DNA of 64,000 nt from an uncultured bacterium. Its GTDB lineage: Bacteria; Bacillota; Clostridia; TANB77; CAG-508. A program made the translations under genes and the position numbers. The notes below the pieces were generated by a model. The model saw nothing but the letters and a program-made list of their open reading frames with translations, had not been told where the DNA came from and ran no database searches. Each line of letters opens with the position of its first letter. The first letter of the stretch is position 1. The stretch lies in contig CAJMRY010000002.1 in the NCBI GenBank assembly GCA_905215935.1, positions 124,001 through 188,000 of the forward strand, in the 5' to 3' direction. Positions 45,442 to 53,777 of the stretch are shown here, in pieces.

Positions 45442-46818
45442 ATGAAAGTCCCAGTAGAAAAAAATAAAGAATACATAGTAGATATTATTGACCAAGGATA
45501 TGAAGGAGAAGGAATTGCAAAAATAGATAATTTTACTATTTTTATAGAAGGAGCTATAAAAGGCGAAAAGTGTAAAATTTTAATTGTAAAGGTAACTACT
45601 TCACATGCATTTGGAAAATTAATAGAAATATTAGAAAATTCAAAATATAGAGTAGAGACAGACTGTGGTACATATAAAAGATGTGGTGGTTGCAATTTAA
45701 GACATATTGATTATGAAGAAACTTTAAATATAAAACAAAATACAGTCCAAAACTTAGTAAGCAAAACATTAAATAATAAAATAAATGTTAATATGACAAT
45801 TGGAATGGGAAATCCATATAATTACAGAAATAAAGCACAATATCCAGTAGGATTAGATAAAAATAATGAACCTGTTATAGGAGTGTATGCAAAAAGAACT
45901 CATGAAATAATTCCTATGAGGAATTGTATGATACAAAATCCATTATCAGAGAAAATATCAAATTTTATTTTTCATTTCTTTATACAAAATAATATTCCTA
46001 TATATAATGAGAAAAATGGAAAAGGTTTGCTTAGACATATAGTAATAAAAGTAGGAATTCGAACACATGAAGTTATGTGTATTTTAGTTCTTAATGGAAA
46101 AGAGTTAAAAAAGGAAAAAGAATTAGTAAAATTACTTATTAAAGAATTTCCAGAAGTAAAAACAGTTGTAAAAAATATTAATGTAAAAAATACAAATGTT
46201 ATTTTAGGAAATGAAAATGAAGTGATATATGGAGATGGATATATTTATGATAAATTAGGTGATTATACATTTAAAATTTCTCCAATGTCTTTTTACCAAA
46301 TTAATCCTGTTCAGACAGAAGTATTGTATAATACAGCTATTGAAATGGCAAATCTTTCTAAGACGGAGACTTTATTTGATTTATACTGTGGAATTGGTAC
46401 AATTGGAATATTTGCTTCTCCATATGTTAAAAAAGTTTATGGTATAGAAATTGTTAAGCAAGCAATAGAAGATGCAAAAGAAAATGCAAGTATAAATGAT
46501 ATTAGAAATATAGAATTTTTTGCAGGAGATGTAGAAAAGATTTTTGAAGATGTTCTAAATAAAAATAATGATAAACCAGATGTTATTTTTGTAGATCCTC
46601 CAAGAAAAGGATTGGATAAACATACAATAGAGAATATTTTAAATGTAGAGCCTAAAAAAATTATTTATATTAGTTGTAATCCAGCAAGTTTAGTTAGAGA
46701 TTTAAAATTGTTGGAGGAAAAGTATGATGTAAGAGAGATTCAGCCTGTTGATATGTTTCCGTTTACGAGCCATGTGGAGTGTTGCTCGGTGCTATATCTA
46801 AGAGATTCGATACAATAG
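45442..46818 (+). CDS. rlmD: 23S rRNA (uracil-5-)-methyltransferase, RlmD/RumA family
   Basis: The 458-residue enzyme has an N-terminal TRAM domain ('DIIDQGYEGEGIAKIDNFTI'), the Fe-S Cys cluster 'DCGTYKRCGGCNLRHIDY', and the SAM domain with 'LFDLYCGIGTIGIFA', 'VIFVDPPRKGLD' and the catalytic 'IIYISCNPASLVRDL'. It methylates a uridine of 23S rRNA. ATG 45442 follows GTAGGTGA. Its last codons overlap a remnant frame that continues downstream. Paralogues make rlmC/rlmD/trmA naming uncertain. Confidence 0.9.
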   Translation: MKVPVEKNKEYIVDIIDQGYEGEGIAKIDNFTIFIEGAIKGEKCKILIVKVTTSHAFGKLIEILENSKYRVETDCGTYKRCGGCNLRHIDYEETLNIKQNTVQNLVSKTLNNKINVNMTIGMGNPYNYRNKAQYPVGLDKNNEPVIGVYAKRTHEIIPMRNCMIQNPLSEKISNFIFHFFIQNNIPIYNEKNGKGLLRHIVIKVGIRTHEVMCILVLNGKELKKEKELVKLLIKEFPEVKTVVKNINVKNTNVILGNENEVIYGDGYIYDKLGDYTFKISPMSFYQINPVQTEVLYNTAIEMANLSKTETLFDLYCGIGTIGIFASPYVKKVYGIEIVKQAIEDAKENASINDIRNIEFFAGDVEKIFEDVLNKNNDKPDVIFVDPPRKGLDKHTIENILNVEPKKIIYISCNPASLVRDLKLLEEKYDVREIQPVDMFPFTSHVECCSVLYLRDSIQ

Positions 46819-46943
46819 TTGAGTTTACTGCATTTGAAGATTTTATTAGTTTTGAAAGAAAAGGCAAAAATAAGGTTAAAAGGGTAGAAAATAATAAAAT
46901 TAAGGTAACGATAGAAGTTGATATGGTGTGCGGAGTAATATAA
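46803..46943 (+). pseudogene. C-terminal gene remnant, copy A
   Basis: In another frame from the end of rlmD an open stretch reads 'RFDTIVEFTAFEDFISFERK' and continues to '...TIEVDMVCG' and TAA 46941-46943. It has no start of its own. A near copy lies at 50834-50941; most differences between the two are silent, so the segment was once a real coding end. Parent family not recognised. Confidence 0.5.
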
Positions 46944-46984
46944 TTTGATAATAAAAATATGAATGTTTGGAGATAAAACTTGAT

Positions 46985-47017
46985 TGGAAGTGTTTGGAAA
47001 AGCACTTTCTTTTTTTG
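46985..47017 (+). terminator. Terminator, copy A of a terminator-promoter cassette
   Basis: AAGTG and CACTT enclose TTTGGAAAAG and end in a T tract; directly after it an extended -10 (TGA-TAAAAT) precedes the next gene. The same arrangement recurs at 54986. Confidence 0.65.
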
Positions 47018-47064
47018 ACTTTTTATGATAAAATGTTAGAAAAATAAGAAATGGGAGATTAAAT

Positions 47065-47844
47065 ATGGGAGTTCTAAAAATTGCAACTTGGAATATAAGT
47101 TGTGGCATACCAGCTGAATGGAGTATTTCTAATGGAATAAAAAAAGAAAAAGATTATAAAAAATTTGGATTATTAGATGAAGTTATTAAAAAAATAAATG
47201 ATGAAGATATTGATATAATTGGAATACAAGAATCAGTTGCATTTACAAATGGAGAAAAATCATTTGCGCAGATAATATCAGAAAATACCAGTTTGAAATA
47301 TTATAAAGAATTTGAGGTATCAGATTGTCATTTGTTAGAAAATGGCAATATTGAAGAGGTAATGTTATCTAAATATCCAATAAAAAATTCAAGAAATATT
47401 ATGTTTGAAAATGTTAATTTATTAAATGTAGCTAAAGATGGTAAAACATATAGACTTTTTGATGATGGATTTATTATTGCTGATATTGAAATAAGTAATA
47501 ATTTAGAGATAAAGTTTATAACAGGACATGCACCAGCTTTTCAAGTTTTTGGAAAGATTCCAGAAGACTATGATTATGTTTATAAAAGATTAGAAGAAAA
47601 CATAGAACAATCTATGAAAGATAATAATAAAATTTTTATAGTTGGAGATTACAATACAGAAAAATTATTAGAATTATTGCCATTTATCAAGAGTAACTTT
47701 AAAAACTATATAGAAGGTGCAACATATTTTGAGGGAACGTCAATAGATTATATATTAGCTGAGAAAAGTATAAAGTACTTATCAAATAGAAAAATAGAAA
47801 ATAAATCAGATCATTTATTATGTATTTCTAGTTTTGAAATATAA
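47065..47844 (+). CDS. Endonuclease/exonuclease/phosphatase (EEP) family protein
   Basis: The 259-residue protein begins 'VLKIATWNISCGIPAEW', then 'DIIGIQESVAFTNGEKSFA' with the metal-binding Glu, 'IKFITGHAPAF', 'KIFIVGDYNTEKLL' with the catalytic Asp-Asn, and ends 'ENKSDHLLCISSFEI' with the Asp-His pair. The set is complete for a DNase-I-like fold. It has no signal peptide, so it acts in the cytoplasm on a nucleic acid, nucleotide or phospholipid head group; which is unknown. The next gene begins 15 bases later behind AAAGGAG, so the two are probably an operon. Confidence 0.85.
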   Translation: MGVLKIATWNISCGIPAEWSISNGIKKEKDYKKFGLLDEVIKKINDEDIDIIGIQESVAFTNGEKSFAQIISENTSLKYYKEFEVSDCHLLENGNIEEVMLSKYPIKNSRNIMFENVNLLNVAKDGKTYRLFDDGFIIADIEISNNLEIKFITGHAPAFQVFGKIPEDYDYVYKRLEENIEQSMKDNNKIFIVGDYNTEKLLELLPFIKSNFKNYIEGATYFEGTSIDYILAEKSIKYLSNRKIENKSDHLLCISSFEI

Positions 47845-47859
47845 AAAAGGAGCAAAAGG

Positions 47860-48519
47860 ATGAATAAATATAAAACTATGAACATATTAGGAGATAGCAT
47901 TACTTGGGGTTATAATCCTAATACAGGAGAACAAATAGAGAAAAATTATTCAATTTTGTTAAAAGAAAGGTTAAATCTTAAAGAATTAAGAAATTATGGA
48001 ATTAACAGTTCTACACTAGCAGATAATAAGATTTCTTATGAGCCAATGTGTAATAGATATAAAAATATGGATGATAATGCAGATATAGTAGCAATATTTG
48101 GTGGTACAAACGACTATGGTAGAGAAGATTTTGAAGTACAATTAGGTAAAATAAATGATTTAGGTACAGCTACAATATATGGAGCATTAAATAATATGTG
48201 TATTGGATTAAAACAGAAGTATCCAAATTCAGTAATATTTTTTATAACGCCAATACAAAGAGCTTATATAGATAGGGGTTGTAATTTTAAATATGCTACA
48301 AATATAAAAAATAGACTAAAATATTCATTGGAAGATGTAGCAAATGCAATAAAAGAAGTATGCAAAAAGAATAATATATTAGTTTTTGACTTATATAATA
48401 ACTGTGATATAAATACTATTGAAGATTATATAAAATATATTCCTGATGGGTTACATCCAACAGAAGAATATCACAAAATATTGGCTAATAAAATATATGA
48501 TTATATAATAAAATTATGA
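47860..48519 (+). CDS. SGNH/GDSL-family hydrolase
   Basis: The 219-residue enzyme has block I 'MNILGDSITWGYNP' with the catalytic Ser, block III 'VAIFGGTNDYGRED', and block V 'YIPDGLHPTEEYHKILA' with the Asp and His. It has no signal peptide. Members hydrolyse esters, often acyl or acetyl groups on sugars. It lies between the EEP and ASCH genes in one run. Confidence 0.88.
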   Translation: MNKYKTMNILGDSITWGYNPNTGEQIEKNYSILLKERLNLKELRNYGINSSTLADNKISYEPMCNRYKNMDDNADIVAIFGGTNDYGREDFEVQLGKINDLGTATIYGALNNMCIGLKQKYPNSVIFFITPIQRAYIDRGCNFKYATNIKNRLKYSLEDVANAIKEVCKKNNILVFDLYNNCDINTIEDYIKYIPDGLHPTEEYHKILANKIYDYIIKL

Positions 48520-48533
48520 GGAAAAATTAAAAA

Positions 48534-48857
48534 ATGAAAACTTTAAAATTTAGAAAAGAATTAAGTGAATTAATATTAAAAAAAGAGAAAACAACAACTT
48601 GGAGAATATTTGATGATAAAGATATAAAACAGGGAGATGTTATGCAATTTTTAGTTTGGGAAACAAAAGAAGTATTTGCTAATGCAAAAATTATAAATGT
48701 AATAGAAAAGAAATTTAAAGACCTAGATGAACAAGATTTAGAAGGACACGAAAAATTTGAATCTAAAGAGCAAATGTATAAAACATATAGCACTTATTAT
48801 AATAAAACTGTAGATGAGAATACATTAGTAAAAATAATAAAATTTGAATTAATTTAG
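48534..48857 (+). CDS. ASCH-domain protein
   Basis: The 107-residue protein reads 'KTLKFRKELSELILKKEKTT', 'TWRIFDDKDIKQGDVMQFLV' and 'KFKDLDEQDLEGHEKFES', the small beta-barrel ASCH fold (RNA- or modified-nucleoside-binding, related to PUA). Some members are amidohydrolases acting on acetylcytidine. Length and context support a cytoplasmic role in nucleoside or RNA metabolism. It starts 14 bases after the SGNH gene. Confidence 0.8.
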   Translation: MKTLKFRKELSELILKKEKTTTWRIFDDKDIKQGDVMQFLVWETKEVFANAKIINVIEKKFKDLDEQDLEGHEKFESKEQMYKTYSTYYNKTVDENTLVKIIKFELI

Positions 48858-48879
48858 TAAAGGAGAAAGTAAAAAATTA

Positions 48880-49482
48880 ATGAATGATAAAATATGTAAA
48901 AAAATAGTATTAACAGGAGGAGCATGTGGAGGTAAGTCAGAATCTTTACTATTTATAAAGGAGTATTTTAGCAAACTTGGATATGATGTTTATATAGTAA
49001 ATGAAATGGCAACTATATTAATACTTGGAGGAATTACAGCACAAAAAGTAGGCGGAAAAAATTTTCAAGAGTTAGTAATAAGAATGCAACTTGAAATACA
49101 AAAAACTTATGAAAAAGCAATATCATTATCAGAAAATAATAAAAATCTAATTATATTTGATAGATGTCCAATTGATGCTATGATGTTTATAAATAGAGAA
49201 GAATTTGATGAAATTGCAAATAAATTTAATACTACTTATGAAGATATATTAAATAGTTATGATGGTATTATACATATGGAAGCAATTGCAAAAAGGTTTC
49301 CAGAGTTATATACATCTGATAATAATAAGGCAAGAAGAGATGAAGGACTTCATACAATAGAAACTGACAATAGACTATTAGAGGCATATAAAAATCATCA
49401 TAAAAGAATAATAGTAAATAGTTACAAAAATTTTAATGAGAAAATAAATAATGTGATACAAAAAATAGAAGAAATCATATAA
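48880..49482 (+). CDS. P-loop ATPase/kinase of the AAA_28 type
   Basis: The 200-residue protein has Walker A 'KIVLTGGACGGKSESLLFI', 'VYIVNEMATILILGG', and 'NLIIFDRCPIDAMMFI' (Walker B/DR motif), with an Arg-rich lid near residues 135-160 ('NNKARRDEGLHTIETDNRLL'). This is the AAA_28 arrangement seen in NadR-like kinases and other small phosphotransferases. The substrate is unknown. ATG 48880 is 14 bases after GGAGA. It is followed by a partial MITE-like element. Confidence 0.8.
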   Translation: MNDKICKKIVLTGGACGGKSESLLFIKEYFSKLGYDVYIVNEMATILILGGITAQKVGGKNFQELVIRMQLEIQKTYEKAISLSENNKNLIIFDRCPIDAMMFINREEFDEIANKFNTTYEDILNSYDGIIHMEAIAKRFPELYTSDNNKARRDEGLHTIETDNRLLEAYKNHHKRIIVNSYKNFNEKINNVIQKIEEII

Positions 49483-49493
49483 AATATATTTGT

Positions 49494-49559
49494 AATCCTC
49501 TTTTCATAAGATTCTAATGTGCTTTATAAAATCAAGTCAAGGTTAAATGCATGTGTTAA
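49494..49559 (+). repeat. MITE-like palindrome, left-arm copy 1
   Basis: This 66-base stretch matches the left arm of the full element at 50672, including the shared core TGCTTTATAAAATCAAGTCA. The right arm is missing. It lies right after the AAA_28 gene. Confidence 0.7.
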
Positions 49560-49597
49560 TAAATAAACAAAAATTTTAAGCAAATATGATGTGAAAA

Positions 49598-49720
49598 TTC
49601 ACCGAGTGAACTGGCTCAACCCCGCTATTCTTCGTTAAAATTAAAAATAGTGAACTAAAAATTCAAAAAAGTTCACCCAAGTGTACTCAATTTTTATAAA
49701 AAAGTTCACCAAGTGTACTA
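49598..49720. promoter_or_regulatory. Cluster of palindromic operator-like sites
   Basis: Three related dyads occur within 125 bases: TTCACCGAGTGAA (49598-49610), AGTTCACCCAAGTGTACT (49671-49688) and AGTTCACCAAGTGTACT (49704-49720), with another half site GTGAACT at 49651. The consensus is AGTtCAC-(3-4)-GTGtACT. A TATAAT at 49731 puts the last dyad over the -35 position, so a dimeric regulator probably controls the gene start at 49773. Confidence 0.65.
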
Positions 49721-49772
49721 CTAGAAAAATATAATGAAATATGATATAAATATTTTTAGGAGGTTGATATAT

Positions 49773-49877
49773 ATGTATGAAGATAATAATGACATTATAA
49801 ATTTATTAATGAATAGAAGAAGCCATAGAAAATATCTAAATAAAAATATATATCAAAAAAATAGGAGGGAATTATGA
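49773..49877 (+). pseudogene. Nitroreductase N-terminal remnant
   Basis: ATG 49773 behind TTAGGAGG opens a 34-residue frame with 'DIINLLMNRRSHRKYLNKNI', the FMN-binding N-terminus of nitroreductases. It then runs into the ribosome site and start of the next gene. The rest of the nitroreductase is gone, but its promoter and operators remain and may now drive the inositol-phosphatase-like gene. Confidence 0.6.
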
Positions 49878-50656
49878 ATATAGACTTTAGTTTAATTGAA
49901 ATGATAAAAGAAAATGTATTGCAAATTTATAATGATTCTAAAAATATAAAAGAAATTGATATAAAAAATAAAGAAGGTAATGATATTGTTACAGCAATTG
50001 ATTTATATATGGAAAAGAATATTATTAAAATGATAAAGAACTGGTTTCCAGAACATTCAATATATTCAGAAGAATGTGGAGAACAAAGTAAAACAAGTGA
50101 ATATGAATGGTTAATAGATCCAATTGATGGAACGATTAACTTTGCATCTGGATTACCATTATTCTCAACTTCTATTGCTCTAAAGAAAAATAATGAAACA
50201 ATATTAGGAATTGTTTTTGATTATAACCAAAATGATATTTATTATGCAATAAAAGGAAATGGAGCATTTTGTAATGGAGAAAAATTACAAGTTTCTAATA
50301 ATGATAAATTAAATAATAGTATAATATCTTTCTGTTTAACTTCTCATTATAGTAATGAACATATAAAAGATGTTTTAAATGTAGAAGAAAAATTAGCTCC
50401 AAAAGTAAGAGGACTTAGATTAATTGTTTCTGGAGCAATAGAATTGTGTTGGTGTGCATCAGGAAAAATAGATGGAGTATTAAATGTAAAACCAAGTGTT
50501 GGATTAAGTTCAGCAGCTGGAAAATTATTTGTTGCAGAGGCTGGAGGGATTATTACTAATCTAAAGGGAAAAGAAAGAAATAATATAGATACCTTACTCG
50601 TAACAAATGGTAAAATTCATAATGAAATTGTTGAATTACTAAATTGGAATAAATAA
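49874..50656 (+). CDS. Inositol monophosphatase-family protein
   Basis: The 260-residue enzyme has 'GNDIVTAIDLYMEKNII', 'YSEECGEQSKTSEYEWLIDP' with 'IDGTINFASGLP' (metal-binding Glu/Asp motifs), and 'ELCWCASGKIDGVLNVKPS'. The usual 'WDxAAG' near the C-terminus reads 'SVGLSSAAGKLFVAEAGG', so the first Asp of that motif is replaced. It would dephosphorylate inositol phosphate, PAP or a sugar phosphate. The start overlaps the nitroreductase remnant by four bases and uses AGGAGGG inside it. Confidence 0.85.
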   Translation: MNIDFSLIEMIKENVLQIYNDSKNIKEIDIKNKEGNDIVTAIDLYMEKNIIKMIKNWFPEHSIYSEECGEQSKTSEYEWLIDPIDGTINFASGLPLFSTSIALKKNNETILGIVFDYNQNDIYYAIKGNGAFCNGEKLQVSNNDKLNNSIISFCLTSHYSNEHIKDVLNVEEKLAPKVRGLRLIVSGAIELCWCASGKIDGVLNVKPSVGLSSAAGKLFVAEAGGIITNLKGKERNNIDTLLVTNGKIHNEIVELLNWNK

Positions 50657-50671
50657 TTACTAAAAGACAGA

Positions 50672-50792
50672 TTAAATCCTCTATACAATTTTAATGTGCT
50701 TTATAAAATCAAGTCAAGGTTAAAATGAATGTGTTGTTGCACAACCTTGACTTATTTTAAAAGCACATTGTTTTTCAATTAAGAGGATTTAA
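50672..50792. mobile_element. MITE-like palindromic element, complete copy
   Basis: The ends TTAAATCCTCT (50672-50682) and AGAGGATTTAA (50782-50792) are perfect inverted repeats. Inside, AATGTGCTTT...AAGTCAAGGTT pairs with AACCTTGACTT...AAAGCACATT, so most of the 121 bases fold into one hairpin. It encodes nothing. Partial copies sit at 49494 and 51610, each directly after a gene, as does this one. Confidence 0.75.
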
Positions 50793-50833
50793 GGATAAGT
50801 ATATTTAATCAAGTAGACATAAGCACTATTTTT

Positions 50834-50941
50834 GAGGATTTTATTAGTTTTGAAAGAAAAGGTAAAAATAATGTTAAAAGAATAGAAAATAATAAAATCA
50901 AGGTAACGATAGAAGTTGATATGGTGTGTGGAACAGTATAA
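50834..50941 (+). pseudogene. C-terminal gene remnant, copy B
   Basis: The frame reads 'EDFISFERKGKNNVKRIENN' and ends '...VDMVCGTV' at TAA 50939-50941. It is about 90 percent identical to copy A after rlmD, and the similarity continues about 40 bases past the stop. It has no start. Confidence 0.5.
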
Positions 50942-51023
50942 TTTTAATATTTAAAAATATGAATGTTTGAAGATAAAACTTAAAAGGTAAAGTATGTAAT
51001 AATTTAATTTGTTATATGCTTTA

Positions 51024-51069
51024 TTTTTTTGACTATGTATGGTATAGTAACCATACATAGTCAAAAAAA
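51024..51069. repeat. Perfect 20-base inverted repeat before the HIT-like gene
   Basis: TTTTTTTGACTATGTATGGT (51024-51043) pairs without mismatch with its complement (51050-51069) around a six-base loop. It ends in A and T tracts on both sides, so it could stop transcription in either direction, or act as an operator for the gene at 51085. Confidence 0.85.
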
Positions 51070-51084
51070 TAATGAGGTAACGAA

Positions 51085-51603
51085 ATGGAAATATTAATAA
51101 AACATAAAGAAATCGAGCCATTTAATGATAATATAATTTATGAAACAGAAAATTTTGTTGTTGCTGTTCCAAAAGTTCCACATATACCTAGAACAGATGG
51201 AGGTCATTTATGGATAAGAGCTAAGAAAGAATATTTTAGTAGTAGAACTGAACTTGAACCTAAATTAGCTATTGAAGTAATGAGATTAACAATGTTATTA
51301 GGCGAAGCAATGGAAAAAGGAATGAAAAATAAAGGAATAAATATTGAAAAAATTAATTATCAAGAAAACGGAAACTGGGCATACCAAAAAGGAATGAAGC
51401 CAGAATTTCATATTCATTTATATGGTAGAACAAAAGATTCAACAACTCAAACTTGGGGAGAAGCATTAGTTTTTCCTAATAAATCTACAGGTGTTTATGA
51501 TGAATTTGAAAGATTTAATAATGAAGATATAGAAGAAATAAAAAGACAAATTAATTTACTAGAGAAAGAAGATAAATATAATCTTGTGAATTGGAGATTA
51601 TAA
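51085..51603 (+). CDS. HIT-like nucleotide hydrolase/transferase
   Basis: The 172-residue protein has 'YETENFVVAVPKVPHIPRTD' and near residue 110 'KPEFHIHLYGR', which is the His-x-His core of HIT-like proteins, here His-Ile-His-Leu. The third His is not in the classical place, so the enzyme belongs to a divergent branch. It starts behind ATGAGGT, right after the 20-base palindrome. Its substrate is unknown. Confidence 0.7.
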   Translation: MEILIKHKEIEPFNDNIIYETENFVVAVPKVPHIPRTDGGHLWIRAKKEYFSSRTELEPKLAIEVMRLTMLLGEAMEKGMKNKGINIEKINYQENGNWAYQKGMKPEFHIHLYGRTKDSTTQTWGEALVFPNKSTGVYDEFERFNNEDIEEIKRQINLLEKEDKYNLVNWRL

Positions 51604-51609
51604 AAGAAA

Positions 51610-51656
51610 TTAAATCCTCTATAAAAATATGCTTTATCAAATCAAGTCAAGGTTAA
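51610..51656 (+). repeat. MITE-like palindrome, left-arm copy 2
   Basis: TTAAATCCTCTAT, then TGCTTTATCAAATCAAGTCA and AGGTTAA match the left arm of the complete element at 50672. It follows the HIT-like gene by seven bases. Confidence 0.7.
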
Positions 51657-51746
51657 CAAGAATATAGCTATTTAGTGATTTTCATAGGAAATGTACAAGA
51701 GCAATTATAGACAATGAATAACAATTAAAAAGAAAGGAGAATATTA

Positions 51747-52364
51747 ATGATAAAAAATATAATTTTCGATTTAGGCAATGTAATTATAAAAGGTACACAT
51801 TCATCTATAATAACGGAGCTTGCAAAAAATGAAGAAGAAAGAAATTTTATAAAAGATAAATTTTTAAAATCACCAGAATGGAATTTAATGGATTTAGGTA
51901 GAATAACAAATGAGCAAGCTATAATTGAAATACAAAAAAGAAATGAACTAAAATTTAAAAATCTAATAGAAACATCTTTACACAAATGGTATAAAAATTT
52001 ATATGTAAATGAAGATATTGTAGAGATTGCAAAAAAATTAAAAGCTCAAAGTTACAATATATATGTATTGTCAAATATGGCAAAAGCTACTTATGAATAT
52101 TTAAAAAGTATAGAATTTTTTAAATTATGTAATGGAATAGTAATTTCAGCTTATGAAAATGTAAAAAAGCCAGATGAAAGAATTTTCAAAATATTGTTGG
52201 AAAGATATAATTTAAAAGCAGAAGAATGTTTATTTATAGATGATGATGATACTAATAGAAGTTATAGTATGGCAAATGAATTAGGAATATTAGGTAGAAG
52301 AGTAGAACCTAATAGTAAAAAAGATATTATAAAATTATTAAATGAATTCAATATAGAAGTATAA
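51747..52364 (+). CDS. HAD-IA family phosphatase (YihX-like)
   Basis: The 205-residue protein has motif I 'KNIIFDLGNVIIKG' (nucleophile Asp), motif II 'IYVLSNMAKATYEYL', motif III 'VKKPDERIFK' (Lys-Pro) and motif IV 'CLFIDDDDTNRSYSM'. The alpha-helical cap lies between motifs I and II. It removes phosphate from a small metabolite, possibly a sugar phosphate. ATG 51747 follows AAAGGAG. Confidence 0.88.
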   Translation: MIKNIIFDLGNVIIKGTHSSIITELAKNEEERNFIKDKFLKSPEWNLMDLGRITNEQAIIEIQKRNELKFKNLIETSLHKWYKNLYVNEDIVEIAKKLKAQSYNIYVLSNMAKATYEYLKSIEFFKLCNGIVISAYENVKKPDERIFKILLERYNLKAEECLFIDDDDTNRSYSMANELGILGRRVEPNSKKDIIKLLNEFNIEV

Positions 52365-52390
52365 TCTTTATAAATTGAAGGAGCAAAGAG

Positions 52391-53131
52391 ATGAGTAAAA
52401 TTGTAAAAGTAAGCAAACCTATTATATTAAAATTTGAAGATAGAGAAATTAAATTGCCTAAGGAACTTAAAGACAATATAGAGAGTTTTTGGACAGAAGC
52501 TGTAAAAGAAAATCCCAATTTATATAATGGGCAAGATTATGTTGTAGAAACAGTAAATGAAACCAAAGAGAATATTGAAATGATTGTTACTAAATCTAAT
52601 TATGCTCATTATTTATATGATGAAAGAGTTGGAATTAAAGAAGATAACTATAGATGTTGTTCACCTTGGGGTGGAATTTTATTATTAACAAAAGACGATT
52701 ATTTTGTAATAGGAGAAATGGATAAAACAACATCTATACCATATTGTTTACAAATATCAGGAGGAGGAATAGATATTAGAGATATTGAAAATGGAATAAT
52801 CAATATAGATTCTAATATAAAGCGAGAGTTGAAAGAAGAATTAAATCTTAATTTGGATGATATAGATTATAAAATATCATTTATAGAATATCCTAGTAAA
52901 ACAAGAAATGCATATGGATTTATTGCTATTGGTAAAATGAATTGCACTAAAGATGAGTTAAAACAATATTTTGAAGAATACAAAGAATATTTAATTACAA
53001 ATAATTTAGAGGTAGAATTTAATAAATTGATTTTTCTAAAAAAAGAAAATGCATTAAAAGAATTAAATAACTTGTCTAATTGTAAAAGACCATATTTGGG
53101 AGAACTAATAAAAGAAGCAGTTAAATATTAA
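52391..53131 (+). CDS. Nudix-fold protein with N-terminal extension
   Basis: The 246-residue protein carries a Nudix-like core, 'LQISGGGIDIRDIENG' then 'NIKRELKEELNLNLDD', with the REx-x-EE helix intact. About 95 residues precede the core ('NYAHYLYDERVGIKEDNYRC'), a layout seen in Nudix proteins acting on nucleotide sugars or coenzymes. The substrate is unknown. ATG 52391 follows GAAGGAG. Confidence 0.78.
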   Translation: MSKIVKVSKPIILKFEDREIKLPKELKDNIESFWTEAVKENPNLYNGQDYVVETVNETKENIEMIVTKSNYAHYLYDERVGIKEDNYRCCSPWGGILLLTKDDYFVIGEMDKTTSIPYCLQISGGGIDIRDIENGIINIDSNIKRELKEELNLNLDDIDYKISFIEYPSKTRNAYGFIAIGKMNCTKDELKQYFEEYKEYLITNNLEVEFNKLIFLKKENALKELNNLSNCKRPYLGELIKEAVKY

Positions 53132-53227
53132 TAATATAATAAAAAAATAGTATAGCAATTATCCTAAAGTATTGAATAGTTGGAAATTCGTATGAAATAA
53201 ATAAAGTAATGAAAAGGAATGATAATT

Positions 53228-53776
53228 ATGAAAGACAAATTATTAATATTAGCATATATGGGAACAGGCAAAACAGAACTAGAACATAGTTATAATAATG
53301 TGATTGATTTAGATTTTCAAGATTATAAGTATATTTATGATGAAACTATAAGACATTTACCATTAGAACAAAGAAAAGGTCAAACTTCATTACGTACTGA
53401 AAATCCTGACTATCCTAACAACTTTATCAATGCAATTTTAACAGAACTTGAAGCAAATAAAATTGTTGTATCACCATTTATAGAGCATGTTTTTAAAGCA
53501 ATTGATAGTGATTATTTTAAAAGAAATTCAAAAGATACTAGAATTATTTTAGTTTTTCCTATGTCAAACAATTTCGAAGAATATGTAGATAGATTTAGGA
53601 AAAGAGGAAATGGAGAAGAATTTATATCAAGGAGAAGAAAAGAATTTAATTCATTAATAGAATTGTTTAATAATGCATCTAATGAAGATTATGAAAAAAT
53701 TATTGTTAAGTCAAATCAATATTTATCTGAAGCACTTATTGAATATGGAATTAATATAGAAGAAAAGGAGATATAA
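53228..53776 (+). CDS. Small P-loop protein, putative nucleotide kinase
   Basis: The 182-residue product begins 'KDKLLILAYMGTGKTELEHS' with a Walker A loop, has 'NVIDLDFQDYKYIYDE' and a lid-like Arg-rich part 'EEYVDRFRKRGNGEEFISRR'. It resembles small kinases found in phage and accessory regions, but I cannot name the substrate. ATG 53228 is placed after AAAAGGA; ATG 53219 is too close to it. One base separates its stop from the next start, so it is translated with the dehydrogenase gene. Confidence 0.7.
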   Translation: MKDKLLILAYMGTGKTELEHSYNNVIDLDFQDYKYIYDETIRHLPLEQRKGQTSLRTENPDYPNNFINAILTELEANKIVVSPFIEHVFKAIDSDYFKRNSKDTRIILVFPMSNNFEEYVDRFRKRGNGEEFISRRRKEFNSLIELFNNASNEDYEKIIVKSNQYLSEALIEYGINIEEKEI

Positions 53777-53777
53777 G

